A stretch of DNA of 64,000 nucleotides, taken from assembly GCA_003994795.1 (NCBI GenBank), contig AP018269.1, forward strand, positions 5,979,687 to 6,043,686. Direction: 5' to 3'. The notes beneath the pieces are model-generated. The model saw only the letters and a list, made by a program, of their open reading frames with translations. It did no database searches and was not told the DNA's origin. Of the stretch, positions 1-8,653 are shown in pieces. This DNA comes from Cylindrospermum sp. NIES-4074. Lineage in GTDB: Bacteria; Cyanobacteriota; Cyanobacteriia; Cyanobacteriales; Nostocaceae. Position 1 is the first letter of the stretch. Each line of letters begins with the position of its first letter. A program made the position numbers and the translations under genes.

Positions 1-1284
1 TCCGTTACGAGAACGGACAAAACCTTGTATTGCTCCCACTGCACCCTTCCGGAATTCACGTCCACCAGGTAAGTTAGTGCCACTCATGCGGGTTCTGGCG
101 GAAAATTCCACACCTTCGGCTTGATTGCGGTCAAAATCAAACCTGGCGCCTAATTTTTCTGCCAGTCGGACGATGGATTTACCCTCAGGGGTATCATCAT
201 ACACACTTGCCGCCCAAGCGACACTAGCAGCTTCCTCGATTGAGTGACCGTTGATGGGGATAAATTCTTCTGCCAAGCGGTTGCCAAGGGTAATTGTGCC
301 TGTTTTATCTAGAATTAGGGTGTTGACATCACCACAGGCTTCAACTGCGCGTCCAGAGGTGGCAATAACGTTAAATTGGGCGACTCGATCCATCCCAGCA
401 ATACCGATCGCACTGAGTAAGCCGCCAATGGTGGTGGGGATCAGCGCTACTAATAGGGCTATTAAAATCGGGACGCTCACAGGACTCTTAACATAGTGGG
501 CAAAGGCGGGTAAAGTTGCCACTACAAACAAAAACACTAAGCTGAGAACTGCCAGCAATACTGTTAAGGCAATTTCATTGGGTGTTTTGCTGCGTTCTGC
601 CCCTTCGACTAAGGCGATCATCCGATCAATAAATCCTTTGCCTGGGTCAGCTGTGACGCGGATAATTAATTCATCGGAGATAATACGTGTACCACCAGTT
701 ATGGAACTAGCAACATCTGAACCTGATTCTTTCAATACTGGTGCAGATTCTCCAGTAATTGCCGATTCATCGACTGAAGCGACGCCCATCATCACTTCTC
801 CATCGGCGGGGATGATGTCACCAGCAACCACGTAAATGGTATCGCCCTTTTTGAGTTTGGTAGAAGGAATTTCGGTAATTGTGCCATCGGCTGCGAGTTT
901 TTTGGCGATCGTTTCTGACTTAGTTGATCGCAAAGCATCGGCTTGGGCTTTACCGCGACCTTCCGCTACTGCTTCCGCAAAATTAGCAAACCAAACGGTG
1001 AAGAACAAAATCGCTGTTAATAAGCCGTTGAACAGTTGGGGGTTTTTCTGGGAGGTGGGCCCAAACAGGTTGGGATCAATGGTGACAGATAGGGTGATGA
1101 TTGTCCCCACCCAAACCAAAAACATCACTGGATTTTTGATTGCATATTTGGGATGAAGCTTGACAAAAGCGGCCCTGATTGCCCTCAAGTAGAGCCACTC
1201 TGTAGTTAAACGTGCTTTTTTGCGTCTTTGGCGGCGATCGCTTGGACGAGAACGTGGGGATTTAGGTTTGGAGGTAGGTGCCAC
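1..1284 (-). CDS. kdpB: Potassium-transporting ATPase subunit B KdpB (N-terminal 428 residues, cut by window edge)
   Basis: Catalytic P-type ATPase subunit of the KdpFABC high-affinity K+ pump in the plasma membrane. The reverse strand reads through to base 1 without a stop, so the C-terminal part lies outside the window. The phosphorylation motif DKTGT is seen near 300-325, preceded by a membrane stretch with the typical GLLSAIGIAG-like segment. I chose GTG at 1284: an in-frame TAG lies four codons upstream. The N-terminus is a basic Ser/Pro/Arg-rich cytosolic stretch. It follows kdpA by 182 bp on the same strand, so the two are probably one transcript. Family identity is certain; only the start is open. 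Confidence 0.95.
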   Translation of the reverse strand, partial: MAPTSKPKSPRSRPSDRRQRRKKARLTTEWLYLRAIRAAFVKLHPKYAIKNPVMFLVWVGTIITLSVTIDPNLFGPTSQKNPQLFNGLLTAILFFTVWFANFAEAVAEGRGKAQADALRSTKSETIAKKLAADGTITEIPSTKLKKGDTIYVVAGDIIPADGEVMMGVASVDESAITGESAPVLKESGSDVASSITGGTRIISDELIIRVTADPGKGFIDRMIALVEGAERSKTPNEIALTVLLAVLSLVFLFVVATLPAFAHYVKSPVSVPILIALLVALIPTTIGGLLSAIGIAGMDRVAQFNVIATSGRAVEACGDVNTLILDKTGTITLGNRLAEEFIPINGHSIEEAASVAWAASVYDDTPEGKSIVRLAEKLGARFDFDRNQAEGVEFSARTRMSGTNLPGGREFRKGAVGAIQGFVRSRNG

Positions 1285-1407
1285 TGGATTTATCTATATA
1301 GTGTAATTGTCAGTTGGAAGATGGTTTAGGGTTTAGGGGTTGCAGGTCATAAACTTTTTATTAATTAAGTTTTTTTGTGCATCTCGGTAAGGGTGAAGCT
1401 GTATTTT

Positions 1408-1448
1408 CCCCCACACCCCACACCCCACACCCCACACCCTTACACCCT
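1408..1448. repeat. Short tandem heptamer repeat (CACCCCA) between kdpA and kdpB
   Basis: Four to five near-perfect copies of a 7-bp unit, CACCCCA, sit in the 182-bp kdpA-kdpB gap. Heptameric short tandemly repeated repetitive sequences are characteristic of heterocystous cyanobacteria. On the transcribed (minus) strand they give a G-rich run. No function is evident. Confidence 0.7.
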
Positions 1449-1466
1449 TGCTCCCCCGCTCTGGAA

Positions 1467-3164
1467 TTAACTGCCAGCTGCTAGTTTAAAACCTTCGGCT
1501 ATGGGGCCTAAAGCTAGAACAGGAAAGAAAGTTAGCACTCCTAAAATTAGGATTACACCAGCGGTGACAGTGGTAAACATCAAGGAATCGGTTCTCAGAG
1601 TACCACGGGTTTCTGGGACTGTGGGTTTGCGAGACATACCGTCAGCCAATAACAAAATGGCAATAATGGGAATGTAGCGCCCTCCTAATAAGCTAACTAA
1701 AGTACTGAGGTTCCACCATAGAGAGTTATCGTTTAACCCTTCCAAGCCGGAACCGTTATTTGCTGCTGCTGAGGCGTATTCATAAACTACTTGGGAAATG
1801 CCGTGATAGCCAAAGTTGCTAATTCCCGATAAGGAAATGGGATAAGCTAAGGCGATCGCACTGGGAATCAAAACTATTATGGGATGAACCAGCAGGACGA
1901 CGCTGGCAAGGACGATTTCTCGTTTTTCAATTTTGCGCCCCAAAAATTCAGGGGTGCGTCCTACCATTAGCCCAGTGAGGAATACGGTGAGAATTAAGTA
2001 AATGAATAAATAAGCTGTTCCTGTTCCTTGTCCTCCCCAGATAATTTGCAGAAACAAGTTGAGTAAGGTGGAAAATATGCCTTGGGGCATTAAAGAATCA
2101 TGCATCCCGTTGACAGCACCGCACATGGTAGCGGTAGTTGTGACAGCCCATAATGCTGTTTGCGCCCAGCCAAATCTCACTTCTTTGCCTTCTAAATTTG
2201 GCTGTTCTAATGCCACCCTATTCACTAGGGGATTCCCTTGAAATTCGCCAACAGCTGTCACCCAAACCAAAACGACAAAAATCACAAATACCATCCAGAA
2301 CAGCAACCAAGCTTGTTTGATGTTGTTAGCAAATATCCCGTAGGTGTAAATTAAGGCGGCGGGAATAGAAATCATGGCGATGGTTTCTATGAGGTTAGTA
2401 GCGCCATTAGGATTTTCAAAGGGATGGGCCGAGTTAACACCAAAAAAGCCGCCACCGTTTTCGCCCAACATTTTGATCATCTCAAAGGAAGCGACTGGCC
2501 CTCTAGCAATATATTGTGTCGCGCCTTCCAAGGTTTCTACCACCAGAGTCTCGTTTAATGTTTGTGGGACACCTAATACAAGTAAAGCGATCGCGCCGAT
2601 AATTGCGATCGGCAGCAATATTCGCATGATCGCGCGAGTCAGATCGACGTAAAAGTTCCCCAGTCGTCTACCTGTCAGCCCGCGAATAAAGGCAATTCCT
2701 ACCGCTAACCCAGTCGCTGCTGAGGTAAACATCAAAAAGCCTAAAGCCGCTACTTGGCTAAAGTAGCTGAGGGTGGTTTCACCGGCATAGTGTTGCTGAT
2801 CGGTATTAGTCAAAAAGGAAACGGTTGTGTGTAGCAATACATCCCATTTCGGCACACCAAAGCCATTAGGATTCCAGGGTAAAATTCTCTGATAATAAAT
2901 CAGCAAATACACGAAAATGCCCATGATGAGATTGGTGTATATGACTGCCCGGACATACTGCCAACCAGTCATATCATTTTGTTTTCGCACACCTACTAGT
3001 ACGTAGATACTCCGCTCTATCGGGTTCATTAGCAAGTCAAGCAGAGTTTTTTCTCCCAAGAAGACACGGGCCATGTATCTTCCCAACACGGGAGTGATTG
3101 CTATCACAATGCATAACGTTAACCCAATTTGTAAAAAACCTTGTCCCATGTATTTTGCGCTCAA
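1467..3164 (-). CDS. kdpA: Potassium-transporting ATPase subunit A KdpA
   Basis: K+-binding and translocating subunit of the Kdp pump, an integral membrane protein with about ten helices. The 565 residues match the usual family length. Selectivity-filter-type segments are visible, for example the [19 protein letters not shown] stretch around residues 233-251 and [11 protein letters not shown] near 114. Upstream is a 900-bp gene-free region, as expected for a regulated promoter; downstream is kdpB. kdpC and any kdpD would lie beyond the window. Expression is presumably induced by K+ limitation or osmotic stress, which is family knowledge and not shown here. Confidence 0.97.
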   Translation of the reverse strand: MSAKYMGQGFLQIGLTLCIVIAITPVLGRYMARVFLGEKTLLDLLMNPIERSIYVLVGVRKQNDMTGWQYVRAVIYTNLIMGIFVYLLIYYQRILPWNPNGFGVPKWDVLLHTTVSFLTNTDQQHYAGETTLSYFSQVAALGFLMFTSAATGLAVGIAFIRGLTGRRLGNFYVDLTRAIMRILLPIAIIGAIALLVLGVPQTLNETLVVETLEGATQYIARGPVASFEMIKMLGENGGGFFGVNSAHPFENPNGATNLIETIAMISIPAALIYTYGIFANNIKQAWLLFWMVFVIFVVLVWVTAVGEFQGNPLVNRVALEQPNLEGKEVRFGWAQTALWAVTTTATMCGAVNGMHDSLMPQGIFSTLLNLFLQIIWGGQGTGTAYLFIYLILTVFLTGLMVGRTPEFLGRKIEKREIVLASVVLLVHPIIVLIPSAIALAYPISLSGISNFGYHGISQVVYEYASAAANNGSGLEGLNDNSLWWNLSTLVSLLGGRYIPIIAILLLADGMSRKPTVPETRGTLRTDSLMFTTVTAGVILILGVLTFFPVLALGPIAEGFKLAAGS

Positions 3165-4075
3165 TTAAATTTAAGTATTAGCTAGCAATTATTAGGGAAT
3201 AATGGATGAATTGCGAAATCTTTTGAAGTTTAGCTGTTGAGTAATATGTTATATCACCTCAATTCGCTAATCTGCATTTACTATTTTCCAGATGCTGGGT
3301 GAATTATACTCTCGACCATTAATTTAGCTAGTTAATATTATCTGTTTATACAATATATTATCAAAATGTGCTACTTAAAAATATCTAAAATCATTAAAAT
3401 TCTGATTACATAGCTTTTGTTCATTAGTATAACTTTACACTTTTAATATGCCCAATTCTCACCATAGCCAAGGTGATAGCGTTGCTATCAAAATTGTGAA
3501 ATTAATTTGAAAAATGGGCTGAAAAGGATGCTTAGGGCTTGTACTGTAAAGCATAACCCATTGGACATAACCCTTATGGGAGGCTTTGTCCTTAATCTTG
3601 GTCTATTGCTAGAGTGGGCTAGGGTTGAGAACTAAAGGCATATCTAACGAATTATTCGGGACTGTTATAGACCAGAATTATATTGTATGTTTCACTCATT
3701 TACAGAAAATAACTAATTCTGCGAGAATTATTGAATTTTAAATTTAAGATAGTGACCACTGTTAAATCAATGGGCATCAAATTTTCGGGATGCAACTTGC
3801 TTATTTCTACTGCGAACTAGAACATATTCAGCATTTAATAGTGGTTTTTATGGAAGAATATATAAATATTTTTACCCGATATTTGACGTGAATTATATTG
3901 CACGCTAGATATAGTTTTTTGGAGAAACAATCTATGCAAATAACATAGTTTAGCTGAAAAAACTATACGTCAAGCTATAAAGAATATATTGGCTGATATA
4001 GATATTGGGCAAATAAGCATTGTAGCTTAGTTAAATCGTTAGCTTGATTATATGGTTCTGAGTAATTAGAAAATC
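3165..4075. other. Gene-free divergent intergenic region (kdpA / sensor kinase)
   Basis: About 910 bp of AT-rich sequence between divergent genes. I see no open frame with a ribosome-binding site, no tRNA and no recognisable riboswitch; I looked for a c-di-AMP (ydaO) type core upstream of kdpA and did not find one. It probably holds the promoters of kdpA (minus) and of the kinase (plus). Confidence 0.5.
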
Positions 4076-5188
4076 ATGCCGATGTTACCTCGATTATTGA
4101 CTAGGAAAATTAGGGTTTTAACTCTTGATGAAATTTGGCGGACGTACTGGCTAATAGCGATCGCCTTTGCGGTGGTGATCGGGCTAGAATACTTGACACC
4201 GCCTGAGTATGTATTTGGCTATCTCTACACTGGGACGATTTTGTTAGCCAACTCCCGATTGCAGCGCACCGCAGTACTTGGTGTCACCTTAGCGGCTGCG
4301 GGATTAACACTATTGAATTTGTTTATCCCAGGAGTAGAGGCTACTAATCTGCCAACGGTGGCAAATCGGTTAATTGCAGTGCTGGCGCTGGTGGTGACAG
4401 GGTGGTTAAGTTATCGTAACCGCCGCAATGAAGAAGCGATCGCTTATACGCAAGCACAATTGCGCTTTCAAAAACAACTGGCGAGGATACGTGAAGATTT
4501 CATTTCTACCCTGACTCATGATCTCAAAACACCCTTATTAGGAGCAATTGAAACGCTGAAATCTTTTGGAAATGGGCAATTTGGAGAAGTAACATCATTG
4601 CAGGGACAAGTACTACAAACAATGGCTCGTAGTCATCGCCACAGCTTGCAATTAGTAGAAACACTTTTAGATGTCTACCGCAACGATGCTCAGGGGGTAA
4701 AACTTCAGCTATCACCTGTTAACCTGCTAACTTTGGCACAAGAAGCAATTGCCACTTTGACTGAATTAGCGAGAACACGTCAGGTTTCTGTTTCTCTTTA
4801 CTCTGGCGCATCAGATTTGCAGGGCTTTTTTTGGGTAAATGGTGATGCTTTGCAACTGAGGCGAGTTTTCAGCAATCTGCTGATCAATGGCATTAACCAT
4901 ACACCACGTGGTGGTAAAGTGGAAGTAGTACTAGAGACTGATTCTGGGTATCAAGTTGTGAAAGTACTTGATAGTGGTTCTGGAATTACCGAAGAAGAGT
5001 TACCCCATATTTTTGAGCGGTTTTATCAAGGAAAAGGCGATCGCCTAGTTCCAGGATCAGGACTAGGGCTTTATTTAACTAGACAGATTATTGAAGCACA
5101 TGGGGGTACAATTTGGGCAGAGAATCGCTCACTACAAGGAGCAAAGTTTGGTTTCAAATTATCTGCCTCTTCACTTCCAGGGAAATAA
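4076..5188 (+). CDS. Membrane sensor histidine kinase
   Basis: A 370-residue kinase. Three to four hydrophobic segments lie at about 23-112, followed by a short coiled linker, a HisKA domain with the phospho-acceptor His148 in STLTHDLKTP, and a HATPase_c domain with an N box (NLLINGINHTP), a G1 box (DSGSGI) and a G2 box (GSGLGL). The membrane part has no recognised ligand domain. ATG codons at 4076 and 4082 are both possible. A NarL-type regulator follows 76 bp downstream and is the likely partner. It is divergent from kdpA, but it lacks the KdpD N-terminal and USP domains, so it should not be called KdpD. Confidence 0.9.
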   Translation: MPMLPRLLTRKIRVLTLDEIWRTYWLIAIAFAVVIGLEYLTPPEYVFGYLYTGTILLANSRLQRTAVLGVTLAAAGLTLLNLFIPGVEATNLPTVANRLIAVLALVVTGWLSYRNRRNEEAIAYTQAQLRFQKQLARIREDFISTLTHDLKTPLLGAIETLKSFGNGQFGEVTSLQGQVLQTMARSHRHSLQLVETLLDVYRNDAQGVKLQLSPVNLLTLAQEAIATLTELARTRQVSVSLYSGASDLQGFFWVNGDALQLRRVFSNLLINGINHTPRGGKVEVVLETDSGYQVVKVLDSGSGITEEELPHIFERFYQGKGDRLVPGSGLGLYLTRQIIEAHGGTIWAENRSLQGAKFGFKLSASSLPGK

Positions 5189-5264
5189 TAAATGCAAAAT
5201 TCAGAAATTGGATTTTTCATGCGGTGGGTAGTTCACTTTTGAATTCAAACCAAGCGACTGACCA

Positions 5265-5957
5265 ATGACTAAACCTGCGGCTGTACTAAAAATCTTACTC
5301 GTTGAAGACGATGAACTGTTTCGTCTGGGCCTACGAATGCGGTTGCAACAGGAAACAGGTTTGGAGATTGTCGCCGAGGCAGAGGATGGAGAACAGGCTG
5401 TAGAATTGGCAAATCGCTGTCCCCTGGATTTGGTGTTGCTAGATATAGGTTTGCCGGGAATTGGTGGCATTGAGGCTTGTCGCCAAATTAAGCACCAGCA
5501 GCCAAATGTACCAATTCTGGTTTTAACGTCTCGTTCCGAAAAAGCCCTAATTGCTCGATTAATCGCCGCTGGGGCCCAGGGTTATTGTCTCAAAGGTATT
5601 CCCGCCGAGTCGCTAATATTGGCAGTACGTTCAGTAGCAGCGGGTGCTTCTTGGTGGGATCAAACAGCGACAACAGAAATTAGGGCAGCTTTTGAGAGCA
5701 ATTCCCCAGCAGTTTTATCTACACCAACTGCTGAACTTTTAGAAAATCCTTTAACAAAGCGGGAGCAAGAAATTCTGGCGCTGGTAGCAGCTGGTAAGAG
5801 TAATCAAGAAATTGCCCAAATACTCTACATTGCCCCCGGTACGGTGCGGGTGCATGTTCATGCCATCTTACAGAAGTTAGAGGTACGCGATCGCACTCAG
5901 GCCGCAATTCTCGCTATTCAAAAAGGATTGGTAGCATCAGAGTTGCTGATTAATTAG
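5265..5957 (+). CDS. NarL/FixJ-family response regulator
   Basis: 230 residues: a receiver domain at about 8-125 with the acidic pair ED14-15-type motif and phospho-acceptor Asp60 (VLLDIGLPG), then a LuxR-type helix-turn-helix at about 163-225 (LTKREQEILALVAAGKSNQEIA). It is a DNA-binding transcription regulator, presumably phosphorylated by the kinase just upstream on the same strand. Target genes are not shown; the nearest candidates are its own operon and kdpA. Length and architecture are normal. Confidence 0.93.
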   Translation: MTKPAAVLKILLVEDDELFRLGLRMRLQQETGLEIVAEAEDGEQAVELANRCPLDLVLLDIGLPGIGGIEACRQIKHQQPNVPILVLTSRSEKALIARLIAAGAQGYCLKGIPAESLILAVRSVAAGASWWDQTATTEIRAAFESNSPAVLSTPTAELLENPLTKREQEILALVAAGKSNQEIAQILYIAPGTVRVHVHAILQKLEVRDRTQAAILAIQKGLVASELLIN

Positions 5958-6247
5958 CAAATCACTCATTATTACTAACTAGCTAAAAGCTGCTCAATAA
6001 TTTTGTTAGCAAAAGATGATTACCAGAAAAATCTTGTGCTGCTGAGTTTAACCAAACTACGGTAAGTTCTCTATATCTACCCCAACAAGACAGATTTATA
6101 AAAACCTGTTGTGGAGTATTCTAGTATTGAGTCCGGTTAAATCTGCTGATTAGAACTGATGCAGAGACGTGGGGGCACGGAGACGCGGAGATGTTTTTGA
6201 TCAGCTATTAGGCGGACTTGATTTGAGAGATTTTAAGAGTCTAACAA

Positions 6248-7066
6248 ATGCCTACTATCAGCCTTAATGGAAAACAACTGTACTACCATGACAGTGGTCA
6301 GGGTTTTCCTCTAGTGTTTGGACATAGCTTTCTCTGGGATGCAACTATGTGGCAACCTACCATTGAGGAACTATCTGCTAACTACCGTTGCATTGCTCCA
6401 GATTTATGGGCGCATGGATTTTCTGACCTACCTGATAACAGCCCATCTACAATTGAAAAACTTGCAGAAGATATGATGAGCTTCTTGCAAGCTTTAGAGC
6501 TTCAGCGTTTTGTCCTTATTGGGCTTTCTGTAGGCGGAATGTGGGGTACTCACCTAGCACTAAATCATCCAGAGTGTGTGGCTGGATTAGTTCTCATGGA
6601 TACCTATGTCGGTGCTGAATCACAATTAAGCCGCACCTACTACTCTCAAATGATGGCAGATGTTGAGCAAGCGGGACGAATTTCTCCACTGCTTATTGAA
6701 CAATTGCAAATGTTGTTTTATTCTCCTGAGACGATAGAGAAGAAACCAGAATTTGTGGAGAGATGGAAACAAAAACTATTATCTTTGAATGCTGAAAAAC
6801 TCAGGGCGATTTTCTCTATAGGAGAAGGTATTGTTAATCGTAACTCACTGCTAAACCAATTAAATCTCATCACTTGTCCTACTCTCTTGCTGGTTGGAGA
6901 AAATGACCAAGCCCGACCACCACATGAATCTATGGAGATGGCTAGTCTTCTCCAAAATGCTCAATTAGAAATTATTCCCCATGCTGGGCATATCAGTAAT
7001 TTGGAACAGCCAGAAATAGTAAATAAAATTTTGAAGCAGTTCTTACAGCGATTTGCAGATGAATAG
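6248..7066 (+). CDS. Alpha/beta-fold hydrolase
   Basis: 272 residues of the alpha/beta hydrolase superfamily, soluble, without a signal peptide. An oxyanion HS motif (VFGHSF) lies near 24, the nucleophile Ser94 in GLSVGG, the acid in VGENDQARP and the catalytic His in HAGHISNLEQP close to the C-terminus. The order and spacing fit 3-oxoadipate enol-lactonase-like and related esterases. The substrate cannot be told from sequence. It stands alone between a regulator and the RCCR-like gene; a 28-bp perfect palindrome begins 6 bp after the stop and may end transcription. Confidence 0.88.
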   Translation: MPTISLNGKQLYYHDSGQGFPLVFGHSFLWDATMWQPTIEELSANYRCIAPDLWAHGFSDLPDNSPSTIEKLAEDMMSFLQALELQRFVLIGLSVGGMWGTHLALNHPECVAGLVLMDTYVGAESQLSRTYYSQMMADVEQAGRISPLLIEQLQMLFYSPETIEKKPEFVERWKQKLLSLNAEKLRAIFSIGEGIVNRNSLLNQLNLITCPTLLLVGENDQARPPHESMEMASLLQNAQLEIIPHAGHISNLEQPEIVNKILKQFLQRFADE

Positions 7067-7072
7067 ACCACA

Positions 7073-7100
7073 GTAGAGACGTTGCATGCAACGTCTCTAC
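7073..7100. repeat. 28-bp perfect palindrome, dispersed cyanobacterial repeat
   Basis: GTAGAGACGTTGCATGCAAC followed by GTCTCTAC forms a perfect inverted repeat directly after the hydrolase stop. A sister palindrome with the same GTAGAGA-N-TCTCTAC ends but another core lies at 51411-51438. It may act as a bidirectional terminator or be a REP-like element. Confidence 0.75.
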
Positions 7101-7221
7101 ATGGGTTTAAATGAAGAGTATGTAGTGCATTGAATTGAAAAATGCTGTAAGTAAAGCGATTACGTCTTGAGTTTAATATTGATTAATTTTCAACCCTGAA
7201 TCTATACAAATTAAGGTAACA

Positions 7222-7977
7222 ATGGTTAAACAGGAAATAGAAGCTAACAAAACCACCTTATTCGAGCAGCTATGGGGGATTACAAACGAACTCCGCCAAA
7301 AATTAGATGCTCGTTTTCAGGTACAACCAGATCCATCTACGCAGAATTTACAAAGCTACTCCGGCTCGACTGGAGAAACGCAGGGATCGCTGAATACCTT
7401 CACTGGTAAAGAAATTGATTGGCTAGTACATTCATGGTTGCGCGATCGCCAATCAGGTTTTAGCAATATGCACTTGACTATTTGGCTAAAACCGCATATC
7501 CGCGTTCCTCATCTGGCTTTTGCTTTTGCCACAGTGCCCCATCTATTCTTCTATATGGATTACATCCCTCGCAGTGATTTATTCACTGACTTGGAATATT
7601 TGGATCGCTATTATGAACCTGTAAACAAGCGATATCTGGCAATGTTGGAGGATTCCCGTTTCCAGCAATATATTAGCAAAACTCTGTATATCCGTCAGGC
7701 TCAATCCCACACCAGTCTGTGTTACACCAGTCCAGTTACAGAAGAGACAATTGCTCTGGTTCGCACAGTGGCTCATGAAATGATGGATCGTTGGTTGATT
7801 TGGGTAGATGAGGCTGAGTCTGTGCCAGATAATGAGCGTGCTGCCTTGTCTGAGCGAGATTTAATCGTCCGTCGGGCGATCGCAGAACGCGATCCAGATA
7901 ACCAAATCGCTGTGCGGCTGTTTGGGCAAGAACTGACAGATCAACTGGTGCGCGCTCTCTGGGGTGGCGATCGCTAA
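7222..7977 (+). CDS. Red chlorophyll catabolite reductase-like protein
   Basis: 251 residues. The middle and C-terminal part resemble plant red chlorophyll catabolite reductase (RCCR): a region of the type LFFYMDYIPRSDLFTD, followed by YLDRYYEPVNKRY, a SKTLYIRQAQSHTSL segment and a conserved C-terminal helix DRWLIWVDEAE. In plants RCCR reduces a linear tetrapyrrole made by pheophorbide a oxygenase, and it belongs to the ferredoxin-dependent bilin reductase superfamily. In a cyanobacterium the substrate is not established. A good ribosome-binding site (AAGGT) lies 6 nt before ATG 7222. No neighbour points to tetrapyrrole metabolism. The assignment rests on recalled motif similarity, not on a search. 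Confidence 0.65.
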   Translation: MVKQEIEANKTTLFEQLWGITNELRQKLDARFQVQPDPSTQNLQSYSGSTGETQGSLNTFTGKEIDWLVHSWLRDRQSGFSNMHLTIWLKPHIRVPHLAFAFATVPHLFFYMDYIPRSDLFTDLEYLDRYYEPVNKRYLAMLEDSRFQQYISKTLYIRQAQSHTSLCYTSPVTEETIALVRTVAHEMMDRWLIWVDEAESVPDNERAALSERDLIVRRAIAERDPDNQIAVRLFGQELTDQLVRALWGGDR

Positions 7978-8049
7978 ACAATTAAAAATTGTCACAGTGC
8001 TAATGAATTCTTTAAGATTGCTGATAGCTGATGGCTGACGGCTGAATGC

Positions 8050-8628
8050 TTACACATTGTTCACGCCCTCATACACATCTTTTACAACCAAAGAAATTCC
8101 CACTGACTGCAAGGTAATTTTTCCCTGATCCCCTCGATATTCCTGCAATAACCATTGCCCTTCACCAGTCTTGAGATAATGCTCAATAAAATATTCCGAC
8201 TGGCTAATCAGCAAATATTCTCGAAATTCAGGAATGGAACGATAGTAGAAGAATTTATCGCCTCGATCATACCCTTCTGTCGATTTTGAAAGCACTTCCA
8301 CAATTAAACAAGGGTTAAGAACCTCATCGGTGCGATTTTCATTGAAGGCAGGTTCCCCAGCAATCACCATGACATCCGGATAAGTTCCTCTACTGTATTG
8401 AGGAATCCACAAGCGCAGATCGCTAGATTGAACACGATAGCTAGTGCCACGTAATGCTAGTTTTAACAGAAAAATCAGGTTAATGATGATATTGTTATGC
8501 TCAATTGTGCCTCCGCTCAGAGGTATAATTTTTCCATCCTGGTATTCGCTGCGAAACTCTGCTGCTTCTTCCAGTGCGCGATATTCATCAAGTGTATAAA
8601 TTGGCGATTGGGCTTGAATAACCATCAC
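8050..8628 (-). CDS. Uma2 family (DUF820) PD-(D/E)XK nuclease-like protein
   Basis: 192 residues of the Uma2 family, which is greatly expanded in cyanobacteria and has a restriction-endonuclease-like fold. Visible elements are LDEYRALEEAAEFRSEYQDGK at the start, the SGG-H segment near 38-45, the PDVMVI motif near 90, and the E-V-(L)-S-x-S-T segment (VEVLSKSTEGYDRGDKF) with FYYRSIPEFREY. The biological role of the family is unknown; some members are linked to mobile DNA. It starts 25 bp after the priA stop on the same strand and may be co-transcribed with it. Confidence 0.9.
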   Translation of the reverse strand: MMVIQAQSPIYTLDEYRALEEAAEFRSEYQDGKIIPLSGGTIEHNNIIINLIFLLKLALRGTSYRVQSSDLRLWIPQYSRGTYPDVMVIAGEPAFNENRTDEVLNPCLIVEVLSKSTEGYDRGDKFFYYRSIPEFREYLLISQSEYFIEHYLKTGEGQWLLQEYRGDQGKITLQSVGISLVVKDVYEGVNNV

Positions 8629-8653
8629 TTTTTCCTGAATTTGACTGAGTTAA

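Noticed and set aside
3165-3500. A c-di-AMP or other riboswitch upstream of kdpA
   Set aside because: I could not find a conserved core; the region is plain AT-rich sequence.
4076-5188. Calling the kinase KdpD because it lies beside kdpA
   Set aside because: It lacks the KdpD N-terminal and universal-stress domains, and its partner is NarL-type rather than KdpE/OmpR-type.
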